Source of the DNA: Apiospora phragmitis
Lineage: Eukaryota; Ascomycota; Sordariomycetes; Amphisphaeriales; Apiosporaceae
Reading direction: 5' to 3'
NCBI GenBank assembly: GCA_038363925.1
Contig: JAQQWL010000013.1
Location: forward strand, 2,790,001 to 2,854,000
DNA: 64,000 nt
The translations under genes were made by a program, and so were the position numbers. A model generated the notes under the pieces. That model was given only the letters and a program-made list of their open reading frames with translations, did no database searches and was not told the DNA's origin. This document shows positions 45,616 to 57,449 of this stretch, in pieces; the first letter of the stretch is position 1; the number at the start of each line of letters is the position of its first letter.

Positions 45616-46497
45616 TTTGGTTGTGGCTTTTTTCTTTTTGTTAGGTTGTGTAGATGAATTCGAGTTGTCTCTATTGCTTTCTCTGTCTGCTATTGACTGT
45701 GACGGGAAGCGATGAGGTTCAAGACTTCTTGATGAGAGAGAAAGAACATGGCCCATTATGTACTCGGCCAACCTAGGTAGGCATCTCATCTGGTCCGTGT
45801 CGACGACAACTCTTAGCTACCAATCGCTAGATGTCTCCCGCGTTACAGCCGAGCCATAGCAAACAAGCCAGGTAATTATTAGCCGCACCCGAGCTGGGCT
45901 GGCTTATTTCAGTCTTACAAATCGTCGAGGTGAGCGAGCACACTGCAGCATGGGAGGCGCTCTTGGGGTTGGACGGAGCCAGAAAGGCGCGGGACAAGCA
46001 AGGAAGGGGACGCAAAAAGAGCCTGGCTGGACTGGTCTATTGGGACCTCTTCCATGCCGACATGCATTCCAGCTCATTCCCGTTGGCATTTGTCAAGCGG
46101 GGTTAATCCATTACGGCATCTTACACGATGCCAGCTTAGCTGGCGGCAAGCCACCAAAATCTGGGATTATTAATGTTTCGTAATCCACATCTCACCCATC
46201 TAATGTATCCCTTGTTTGCTACGGTCATCGGTGCCGAGTCGACACGGTCAGCCAATACCCGCGTGGGCCGATTATGTGGCTTATTTTTTAATCTACCCCG
46301 AAGACCCCTGTGTTGGAAACGATAGCCCGCTGTACTGAGCATAGAACGCTGAATTCTCCGGCTGATGCCATTCACTCGCTCTTACTATGATTGCAGGCAG
46401 TCATGATAGTAAGCGATATGGGGAAACACGAAGTACCAGAACGAACATAAGTTTACTATCGAAAATATTTAGGTATACGTAGATTATAGTACATATA
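45616..46497. other. Intergenic region up to the second transposon nest
   Basis: About 880 bp: nitroreductase promoter and unassigned DNA. Base composition is normal until the TA at 46496-46497 where AT-rich DNA begins. No gene seen. Confidence 0.5.
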
Positions 46498-47036
46498 ACG
46501 TACGTTACACTATAATTGACCTCCACCACGATTCACCGCTATTTCGATTTAAAAAGAGATTTCTTAACGAGTTTTAATTTAAATTATTTTATTCTGTTAA
46601 ATATATTTTAATTTATTAATAATACGTTTATATATTAAAACCGATATTTTTATTATTATTTAAAATATAATAAGCGGTAAATTTATTTATAAGGTTACTT
46701 TTTATTAAAGTATTTTACGGTCTACTTTTATTAATTAACTTTATAGCTAATAATTATATTAAGGATTAAAATCTATTTATTAAAAGCTCTCTCTACTTTA
46801 AAAAAAAATTTAATAGATTAAATTTTAGCTTAAAAAGCTTTTAACGTTATATTAACGTATATATAAATTAAAGAATTAATTTAATACGTTTTAACCCTTT
46901 ATAATAACCTTATATTATAAGGTGAAAATTAAATAAATTTATTCTTTTAACATTACCTAGCTTTATAAAAAAAACGTTATATTAACTTTTAACTTATTAA
47001 TAAAGTTATTAAAACAGCTAAAACTAAGGCTGTTTA

Positions 47037-49394
47037 ACGTATCCCACAAGCGAATATCTCATATAAGCGAATGTCTCATTCTTTTACATCTTTTTCGATA
47101 AAATATAAATTAATTTTACCACAACGTATTTAATATATTAAATTAATTAAAATCTTTATTTCTAGATACTTCTATATCATTTTAATAAGTACGCGTATTA
47201 TACCCGGGCTCTCCGTAGATTTTATAACGTTATAAGCGTATCCTAAACGTCCTCGTATAACCACTCCTCCGACGCGATTCGTCTTATAACTATCTATTAA
47301 CGTCCCTTTAAAACTGTAGGTCTTCTTTAGCTTATATACGAAATAATCTTTTATCTTATAGCCGTTTTTTTTCGTACGGTGGCGCCGGCTAAATATCTTA
47401 TTTACCTTTCGAAGTATCGCGTTTTTACTTTTTAAAAAAGTAACTCGGTATATAATATGCGTTATAACTTTTACGATCTAATTAAAACTAATTAAAATAA
47501 ACGTTAAAAAGCTATTTTAATGCCGTACAATACGGTTTCGAACGTATTCGGTTTAAGATTAAGCTTTAATCGGGCTATTTAAAGTTTTTAATTTTTAAGG
47601 AATAAATAGGCCGGAAGATGTCCCCGGAGGTATTAAAATACGTAGCTTTATATTTAATTATAAAATAATATATTCCGGATTATACGGGACGAGTCCTATT
47701 TTTTAAAAGCCTCCTTATATATTTAAAACGGTGAAAATCGCTTAAAACGTTTTTAAAAACGCTAGTAAGAAATCCTCCTTTAAAATATAAGTAATATACG
47801 CCCGTATAAAATATTTAATTTCTTTCTCGTACACCCTTTTTAATATACGAAAATAGCCGATATTAAAAGGTTAGAGCTTATACGACGAATGAGAAGATAT
47901 ATAAAATATAATAATCGAGTTCTTTTTATAATAAAGCTCGAAAGCTATCGAGTAGTAGCTTTCGTAACCGTTTAAGATTAAGAGGCGATAATAATTTTTC
48001 GTATAAGACTTAATATATTAATTAAAGTATTAAATTTAATCCTCGCCTCTTTTATTCGTAATATAACTATTTTTAATAATTACGATTACCTAGTCTTTCG
48101 GCAATAAGCTATTTTTATACTAAAAAAAGAGGTGCGTTTTCCCGGTAAAAATAATATACGAAAAGATAACATAACCGTGTAATCCGACGCTTTAAATAAT
48201 TATAACCTATTCTCGGTTTTTTTATTATATTACCTTAAGCTTTCCGCCTTAATTAAAGGTAGTTACGATTATTTCGGACGAGATTTAGTTTATAAAAAAG
48301 CCGGTCTCGTCAAAGTTATAAATATCCTCTTTTTAAATCTCGTATTTATAAATTATATTTCGTACGAAAATAAATTACGCGCGATACGCGTCGAGATCTT
48401 TATAAAAGACTTTTTAATAATCGATTCTTTAATTAAAACGCGTCTAGAGGTCTAATTATTATTATATAAAGTTAAAAGCTTAATTAATATCGACGCGTCT
48501 CGCGTTATATAAATTAAATAATCGATTCGCTATATCTTTTATATTACTTAACCGGGAAAGAAACGATCGCGTATTTAAATTAATAATATATCAAATAATC
48601 GTATCTTTTTCGGAATTTAAAAGCTTTCGAAAGTTCGTAGATATTTCGCATCGTATAGGTTAACTATTTCGTTTACGCTATAAAGTTTTCAATAAGACGT
48701 AATAAATTAATATAGCCTTTTATACGTTTAAAATTAAGTCTTTTTAAAGCGTTTAAAGCGCTAGAATTATATTACTCTTTTTTTAAAGTTATAACATTTT
48801 CAGACGTAAAAGAATTATAACAGTGCGTGTGGACTAACCACTACGCCACAGAGCAAAAGCTTCGGAAATGACTCTTCGGGTTATTTCTGTCTAATTCTAC
48901 GCCTTAAGTGCTACCCCGGGGGGACCAACCCGCCGATCGTAATACTATGCCCTCTCTTTAAAGGCATACCCTTATATTTAGGGCAATAAACCTTTAATAC
49001 TACATGATTTATTTAAGCTCGATATAAAAAAACTTTAAAGCTTTTATACGGGTAATTAGTTCGTATAAAGCCTTGCTTACTTATTAGCGATCTTACTTAA
49101 GTAATTAAAAAGAGCTCTTATTTAATAAGTATAAGAATCGAACCTACGTCTTTTATTTAGTAAGGGCGAAGAGTTATTATATAATAATATGTGTAAATTA
49201 ACTACTACGCTATAAAGCAAAAGCTTCGGAAATGACTCTTCGGGTTATTTCTATCTAATTCTACGCTTTAAGTGCTACCCCGCGGGGGACCAACCCGCCG
49301 ATCGTAATAAGAATATAAAAAAAGGTTAAGGCTATAAGGAAATTTATGAAAATAAGACATTCGCTTGTGTAGGACATTCGCTTATAAGATACGT
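47037..49394 (-). mobile_element. Fot1/pogo-type DNA transposon (family 3), inside the solo LTR
   Basis: Inverted ends ACGTATC...GATACGT flanked by TA (47035-47036 and 49395-49396). Each end has two AAGCGAATRTCT-type subunits. Net length without the miniature element is about 1.86 kb. On the minus strand near 48,295-48,335 the first DDE-type motif of a Fot1 transposase is readable (YNFDETGFFYKL). Coding is otherwise destroyed. Confidence 0.87.
48816..49309 (-). mobile_element. Miniature LTR element, copy 3
   Basis: 494 bp in reverse orientation, terminal repeats 48816-48944 and 49180-49309. Target duplication AGAAT is exact (48811-48815 and 49310-49314). It lies inside the family-3 transposon. 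Its left (3') repeat keeps the A-box-like GTGGACTAACCACTACGCCA in reverse sense. Confidence 0.9.
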
Positions 49395-49849
49395 TATACT
49401 ACCCTAAAAGGGGGTGCCACGTGCCTGTGCGCATGAACCCCTTTTCTACCTCATGAAGAGGGGTATGCGATACCCCTCGTAGCTAGTAAGAATAGAGAGA
49501 TATATATAATAGAATATAGTAATATAGCACTAACTCGAACCCCTACTTATACGTATATATAAAAGCTTATTTAATAAAAGTATTAATTAAAGTAATTAAG
49601 TTTTAATTTTTAATTAAATTACGTATACTTAAATTTATATTATTAAACTTAAAAACAAGTATAATATAAACAAGTATAGTATTTTAAAAAGCTAAAGAAA
49701 TAATAGCTTTATAATAAATAATTTAAAGTTATATTTTATTTAATAAAAATAGCTTAGTTTAAAGTATTAAATAATTCTTTTAAAATATATATTAGTATTT
49801 AATAAAGTTATTTCTTTTTTAATAATTAAAAAATCGAGTTTAAAGTAAT

Positions 49850-50061
49850 TATTAAAACAGTAAGAACTAAGGTTTTTTATATTTATTTAAAAAGAGTACT
49901 ACGTACCTGCGCGTACGAACCCCTTTTTTATTTTATTAAGAGGGGTATACGATACCCCTCGTAGCTAGTATTAGAAATAAATATAAATAAAAAAATATAG
50001 TAATATAACCTCGATTAAACTTAAAACTTATTTATATATACGTATAAAAGCTTATTTAATA
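49850..50061 (+). repeat. 5' LTR of copia 2
   Basis: Same LTR as the solo copy at 47,007-49,576, including the pairable GGGGTATACGATACCCC segment, which is GC-rich against its surroundings. Confidence 0.8.
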
Positions 50062-52707
50062 TTAATTAATAATTATATAAAATAATTATAAATTAATAAG
50101 AATAAAGAGACGGTTTTACGTCTTTATTAACGTAAGGGCGACCGTGCTAAAGAGCCTCGAGAATTTCCGCCCGTTAGAAATTCGGAGGAAGAGCTGAATT
50201 AAATTAACCGTACGAAGAGGAACCCCTTTTTTTAAATATATATTATAAGAAAGAGACTAAGTTTTAAATTATACGCGAAACTAATTAAATTATATATAAT
50301 TATATATTTAAATAACTTTATTATATAATTTATAAAATTATAACCTTTATTAAAATAAAATTAATTACGATTAGTAAATCGAAACTAAGCTCGAACGTAT
50401 CGAACTTAAATAAATTAACGACTTTAAACCCTAAACTATTTATATATAAAAAAAATTCTTAAAATACCGGGATTTTTTTATTAGTTTAAAAAAAAACGTT
50501 AACCTCGTTTTTTAAAAACTGGAACCTTTAAACATACTTTTTAAAAATAATACTTAAATTATTTATAATATACCTTATATAATACTTCTTAAAATATTAT
50601 ATATTAAAAATAAAAAGGACCTCTTTTTAAAAATCGTTTATTACCGAGTTTAACGAATAAACTAAGCACTAATTCGATTAAATTAACTATACGTTTTAAA
50701 AGGAGCTCTTTAATTTTAAAAAATACGAAATCGATATATTAATAAACGGATCCTTTAAAACTAAACTCGTAAGCCTAGTACTACCGGCCGCTTTTATACA
50801 CTAATAGGACCGACCGATAGAACCGATTTCGGAAACTTAAAAAGAGGATGTTCTATACTCTTCCTTAGAATAAATAATCGAATAACCGCCGCTTAAGCGA
50901 GAAACACCCGGTCTCCGTACGGAACAATCGTTCGCGATACTACGGGACACTTTAGGCCCGACGTTTAACCCTAGATTTATAAGTACCCAAGCGTTATAAA
51001 ATATTATCTTTTTTTTTCTCCGACTTCGATACCGCCGGACTAAACCGTATAATTATTTAATCTAATATACGTTATAGAGTATAATATATTTTTAAGCCGA
51101 GCTATTTATAATAATAAAATCGATTAAAATAAAATCGTTACCTTCTCGAAAAAAAAGAACTATACCGGTAAGCTATACGATATCTTTTATAATAAAATAC
51201 GGATATTTATTAAAACATGCCGACGGCTAGATATATTAAAAGATTAATATTATATAATCTTTTCGAATATTTTTTCCGGCCGTGTAAAGGTATTCTATTT
51301 TAATTATATCGGACTCGAAAAGAGATAAAACGAGATATATCACCTTATAAATTTAAACTTTAATATAATAATAAACTACGTATAATACTTTACGGATTAA
51401 ATAATAACTTCTTTCGTATAAATAAAAAAATAAAAACCCTAAGAAGTAATTTATCGAGATTTTAGAAATCCTACTAAATAAGCTCTAACTCGTATAACGA
51501 GCCCTTAGAAAGGGATTCGAAAAAAATATCGCTCTCTATACCTTAATCGTACGAGCCTACCGGGGAGTTCTAAAGCTTACACCGGCCCTTATTAACTAAA
51601 AACTAATATACGAAACGCTATTCTTAGACCTTCGCGTATCGCTAAGTATAACAGCGGACTAAAAGCTCGCGGAATAATGTTTAACGGAGGAACTATATCG
51701 AAACCCGGCTATAAATATATACTTTATTAATAAACGGTTTATAAAAAACCGCACGAAAAAAAAAAGTAGCTTACGGTAATAAATTACTATATAATAACCG
51801 ACCACTAAAATAGAATAAAAACTAACTATTTACGAACACGTTCCGAGCTAAGCTATCGTATAAAAACCGGCAGTTTAAATAAAGAACCTGCCGAATTTAC
51901 TATAAATAAAGTTATTAATTAATAATTTACATAGCTAAAAAGCGAACTCGTATAATAACCTAATACCTTTAAGCGTATAATAATATTAAATAAGAATTCG
52001 TTACTTAAAACGAATACGAAGATTTTATCCAAGATTAAAAAAGGAAAAAAAAAGGAGCTAAAAAACGACAAAAAGGAGTATAATTATTTTAATCCGGAAA
52101 ACGTATAATAAGGTATTACTTATTTAACGAACGCCGCGTTCTACTACCGGCTTATTAATAAAGATATCTACTCTTTAAAAATTATTATATAAGCCGATTA
52201 ATTTAACCTTAATAACTCGTATAATTAAACTTATAAAAGAGTTTTAAAATACCGGCGCCGCCTTAGTTTTAATAATCGAAAAGCCTTAAGCAAAGGCCTA
52301 TATATAAAAGAACCTAGACGTATAAATTAATTAAACCTCGGTCAGCGCCGAGATTAAGTTTAAAAGCTTAAAGCTTATTTCGTTAATTAAAATAATCGAT
52401 ATACGAAACTAATTAAAAATAATTAAATATTATATCTTAAATTTTATAACCTCTTTCTTATTTTAATATATAACTTTAACCGGCTTAAAACGTATTATAA
52501 TAATATCTTTAATTTTATTATACGAAAAAATAACGAAATATTCTTTATAATTAAGATATAAAGATATCCGTTCTTTAATCCCGGCCGTACGGAAATAATA
52601 TTATATTTTATTAAAAAATAGCTTTAACACCTCTATTAACGATTTAAACACCCTCGTATAAAGAAGCTTTATACGCTCTTAAAAAACGCCGGCTATAATA
52701 ATATTAA
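49850..52707 (+). mobile_element. Ty1/copia-type retrotransposon 2, 5' portion
   Basis: 5' LTR 49850-50061 (212 bp), then a leader (TTAATTAATAATTATATAAA) shared with copia 1 and a RIP-mutated gag-pol region on the plus strand. It is cut at 52,707 by gypsy B; its 3' part must lie beyond the nested gypsy elements. No intact frame. Confidence 0.72.
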
Positions 52708-54685
52708 TATTACAACCCGACCTAATCATGCGGCTAAAAAACCCTACCTACCGGCACGGAACTACTATGCCCCGAACAGGCTACGATATTACAGCCACGG
52801 ACCATACCGCTAGCTATATTAATACGGAGCTAGACCTTTTTTAATAACGAGTAATAATAATATTATTACGCTTAGCGATAAAATAAATACGCCTATAAAA
52901 TAACGGCGACCGTTAATAAGTCACGTAGCACGGTAAACGCTTAAAGAAGACTATTAAGTAACGCGGAGCGCGTTTAAGCGAGATTACTAAGCAATGTAAA
53001 ACGTGATTAAGAGAGATTATTAAGTAGCGCGGAGCGTATTTAAACGAGATTATTAAATAAAAACGGATTAATAAAAAAGGGATTAAATATATAACTACGA
53101 ACGTTCTTTATATATTTTATATAAATACTCTTTATTTTAATAGTTAATTTGAATATTAATCTTAATTTATTAATAAAATAAATAGTTTTAATAAAATTAT
53201 TATAAATACTTTTAAACGTTTATATACTTTAATTATTTTCGTTTTTACGAGCTATTACTTATGATATTAATAAAAGCGACTTTTATTATACGCCTAGATA
53301 CTTTTTTATATTATTAATATAAACCTTAGTACGTCTTATTAGGTTTCTTTTAAAACCCGGATAGCGTTCGTTATATTTTAATTACTCTTATTCTTGCGAG
53401 TTATTACCTAGACCCTCGAGTAATAGCATTATAGGAACTATATTTACACCTGGCCTTAGTAATACCGTCCGGTAAGGAAAGATTCTTATTACTACCCTTA
53501 ACACCTTTTAACGAGACTTTATTATAAATATAGATAGCGATAACAATAATAACGGACCTACCCGATAAGCGTTAGCTAAGCGAATTAAGGAATTTAAATA
53601 AGAGAGCGCTAATTATTAATATTATTACGTTAAGCTTAAAAAAGAATGTAACGAGCTCTTAATTAAAGGTATTTTAAGATAAATATTTTATAATATCGAT
53701 AAGCTACGTAAAGAAGTACGTCTTTTTTATATAACTATTAATATTATTTAAACCCTTATTATATTAAAAAAAGGTATAAAGATTAATACGTTAATATTTT
53801 TTAATAAAATAAGTGGAAACCTCCGAGGCTTCTTTATTTAAATTAAAGCCTATTAGCGATTTTACGAAAAAATGTTCTAAAACGTTACTTAATAAGTTAT
53901 TTACGCCGCCTCGTTTTTTAAAAATAAGGTACTCACTTAGTTCGAACCTTATTTAAATAAACTTATAAAAAATGATTAATAAGTTAAACTATGCCGTATA
54001 GAGGTATAATATATTTTTAAAAGCTATAACGGCTTTAAATAAGCTTTTAAGTTATTTTTTTAAAACCTCGACGAAAAACGATAAGCGGAAAGGGAACTAA
54101 AACCTTTAAATAGAAAGGATTAACCGTTTTTTATATAGCCGAGTTCTAGCGTATTATAGCTCGATTAAATTATACCGAAGCTATAAAAATTATAATATAT
54201 TATTAAGAATTAAAGGATAACGTTAAAAACGAACTTAGCCGACTTAACGCTTTTAATAACTTTTTTTCGTATATAGAGCTTATTATTAAAATTAATACTT
54301 ATATATACGAACGACGCCGCGAGACATAAAACGGACCTTAACAATAAACTAATTAAACTTAAATTAATACGAGGCAATTACGTTAATATAACTATATATT
54401 ACTTAAAAATATTACGGCGTATAGTTATTATAGTAAGCCTATAAACCTTAATATTATTAAATATAATAAGTAAAATAAGAAACTACGCGATATTTGTTAT
54501 AACTATTAAAAATTAAGATATTACGCTCGAAAATATCGAGCACTAAGGAAGGACTTCCAACGAGTCCCCGACGGACGATACGTTAATATTATTAAAATAA
54601 AGGACACTTTTATAATAGTTATTAAAAATAATAACGCTATTATTAAATACGGTAGCCTATTTTAAATAGCTTGTTATAACGATAG
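52708..54685 (+). mobile_element. Ty3/gypsy retrotransposon B, 5' portion
   Basis: LTR 52708-53375 (668 bp), then internal DNA homologous to gypsy A with the gag region and a zinc-knuckle-like segment near 54,490-54,560. It is interrupted at 54,685 by gypsy D on the other strand. It shows the empty site of miniature element copy 2. Confidence 0.8.
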
Positions 54686-56546
54686 TGTAACGAACGTTAT
54701 CTAGGTTCTAAAAGAAACCTAGTAAGACGTACTGGGGTTTATATTAGTAATACGAGAGAGTACCCGAACGTGCGATAAAAGTCGCTTTTATCGATATAAT
54801 GGGCAATAGTTTATAAAAACGAAGGTAATTAAGGTATATAGGCTTAGGGGTATTTATAATAGTTTCGTTAAGGCTGTTTATTTTATTAATAAGTTAAGAT
54901 TAATACTTAAATTAATTATTAAAGTAAAAAGTATTTATATAAAATATATAAAGGAAATATTTATTATTATATATTTAATCTCTTCTTTTATTAATTTATT
55001 AAATTACTTAGCTTACCTTCGTATTTTAGTAATCCGGGTAATCCCTTTATTAGTTAGATTACCGACTTACTTCGCCGTTTTTAGTAATCCTCGTAATCTA
55101 TTACGTGATATTATCTTTGCTACTTTTTTAAGCCGTATCTAGCCTGCTACGGTTTAGGATATTATCGTCGTAGTCGCCGTACGCTTTTATAATATTAGTA
55201 CGCTTATATTAGTATAGCTAGCGGCGCGGTCGGTGGCCGTGACATCGTACCTTAAGCGGGGTATCGTAAATCCGGCCTGGTAGTTTTATAGGTTTTAGCC
55301 GTATATTTAAGTTAGGTTATAATTTTTTTTTTTTAATTACTTTATTTTTAAAGCGCTAAGTTTTTTAAATATTTTTACTCGCTTATTATATTAATTCTTA
55401 ATAAACTCCTTCTTTTTTTTTTGTTATATTTTATTATAATATTTATTTATTATATTAAGTCGAGTTAAAAAATTTATTTTTTATATAAAGTTTAAAAAAA
55501 CCGAATAACGTTATAACTTAGTTACCCTTCTCGACGAGTTTAGTTTCGAAGTTATACCGTACTCTCTTTATTTAAAAAAAAAGTAAAAATATATTATATT
55601 AAATAGTATTTCTCGTTATAAAGAATATATTCGTTATAGTCGGTCTTACGATAGTTCCGATTTATCGATTTTTACGGTGTCTCGGGTCGTTAATAAGTCC
55701 CGTCGCCTACGCTCTAAAGAGCAGGCGGCTAGCAACTCTTTGCGTGAGGCGAGCGCGGCTCTAGAGAAGGCTTATCGGGAGGCTTAAGGGGCTTTTCAGC
55801 GCCTGGAACGAATTCGGTAGTAGCGGAACTCTTTAGTAACGCGTGGCGTAGAGATAGCTAAGCGTGGTTTTCGTTCTTTAGACGAGTTAGAGGCGGCCGA
55901 GCACGTTAAGTCTAAGGCGGTTATTAAGGCGTAGTTTTTCGAAACGTTTAAAGCAATGGATTAAAATATAATAAATTTTAACCTCGTTTTATTTTAAACG
56001 TTTATAATTTTTTCGCGGTGTTCGCTAAGTACCTCTTAAGTTTTTAAATATTATTTTTTAATAAGTAACTTTTTTATTAAACGAGGTATTAAAAACTTTA
56101 TTTTTTTTTATTAATAACTTTATTAATTTCGTATTTATATTAATCCGTTTCGATTTTTAATTATATATTTATTAAGGTTTTTTCGGCCGTTAGTTTAAGT
56201 AATAAAATATGAAATATAAGGTATATCTATATTGTTTTAAGTAGCGATAATTAGTAATTAGTTTTTAAAATAGTTTTTACGATTTTAAATAGTTTTATTT
56301 TTTTAAAGTTTAATTTATCGCTTAGTTGTTTCGTTTTAATGTTTCGTTATAAGAGGTAAACTTTTTTTCCTTTTTTAAAGGTTAGTTTTTTTAATTTTGT
56401 TTAGTTGGCGTATCCTTTTATTTATTATTAGAGGAAGGTAAGGTTTTATTATAATGTAATTTAGAGTTCTTTTAATTTTTCGATTTATATGGTCGCGATT
56501 AGTGCTAACTCTTTTTTAAGGGTTTTTTAATAATTTTTAGGTTATA
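54686..56546 (-). mobile_element. Ty3/gypsy retrotransposon D, 3' portion, minus strand
   Basis: Begins TGTAACGAACG, the reverse complement of a gypsy LTR 3' end; the LTR is about 54686-55324. Internal sequence follows to the right: the A-rich 3' tract, an antisense ORF on the plus strand, and the C-terminal end of integrase near 56,340-56,540. GATAG precedes it at 54681-54685. It is cut at 56,546 by gypsy C. LTR sequence differs clearly from A, B and C. Confidence 0.75.
55680..55966 (+). pseudogene. Antisense ORF remnant near the 3' LTR of gypsy D
   Basis: Plus-strand frame (antisense to this element) reading SRRLRSKEQAASNSLREAS, AFQRLERIR, RNSLVTRGVEIAKRGFRSLD, ELEAAEHVKSKAV, with four TAA/TAG interruptions. 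It is unusually GC-rich for the nest. It aligns with the antisense frame of gypsy A: [KE]E/Q, R.IR/YLRKQ, TRGV..A.RG...SLDELE. Confidence 0.65.
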
Positions 56547-57231
56547 TATTACAACCCGACCTAACCATACGGCCAAGACCCCACCCGCCGGAACAGAACT
56601 ACTATACCCCGACCAGGCTACGACGTTATAACTACTAACCGCACTACTAGCTATATTAATATAAACTCTCCTATATTATAAAAACGCGCGAACATAAATA
56701 CGAAAATATCCTAAATAGTGAAAGGATGGACCCGACCCGGGAAAGTAGCCAAGAAGGAGCCACGGGACGAGGAGCGACTAAATTACCGCTTTAACGAGTA
56801 AGCTAGAAGTAACGGGATTACGGCGCCCTTAAATAAGCCGCTAAAATGGATTACCGTGATCTAAGGGATGGATCACCGTAAACTAATAACGGGATTACCG
56901 TAAACTAGCGGACGTTTTAATAAATTAATAAAGGAAAAGATTAAATATATAACGATAAACGTTTTTTATATATTTTATATAAATATTTTTTATTTTAATA
57001 ATTAATTTAAATATTAATTTCAATTTATTAATAAAATAAATAACTTTAACGAAACTATTATAAACATTTTTAAACCTGCGTACTTTAATTATTTTCGTTT
57101 TTACAAGTTATTACTTATTATAATAATAAAAGCGATTTTTATTGCACGTTTAAATATTCTCTCATATTATTAATATAAACCCTAATACGTCTTATTAGGT
57201 TTCTTTTAGAACTTAAATAGCGTTCGTTATA
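56547..57231 (+). repeat. 5' LTR of gypsy C
   Basis: Starts TATTACAACCCGACC and ends GCGTTCGTTATA; the middle third (56,690-56,930) differs from the repeat-rich middle of the A and B LTRs. Confidence 0.85.
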
Positions 57232-57449
57232 TTTTAATCACTTTTGTTTTTACGAGTTATTATTTAAACTTTTAAATAATAATATTATAAAAATTATATT
57301 TATATTTAGCTTTAATAATACCGTTTAATAAAGAAAAACTTTTATCGCCACTTTTAATATCTTTTAACGGGACCTTATTATAAATATTAATAACGATAAT
57401 AACGATAATAAATTTATATAATAAATATTAGTTAAATAAATTAAAAAAT

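Larger units (their letters stand above)
47007..49576 (+). mobile_element. Solo copia-type LTR, itself split by a DNA transposon
   Basis: An LTR of about 210 bp (47007-47036 and 49397-49576) beginning TATTAAAACAG and ending CTTATTTAATA, with exact target duplication AAAGT (47002-47006 and 49577-49581). The LTR matches 49850-50061 of copia 2. No internal region is present, so the element was lost by LTR-LTR recombination. Confidence 0.82.
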
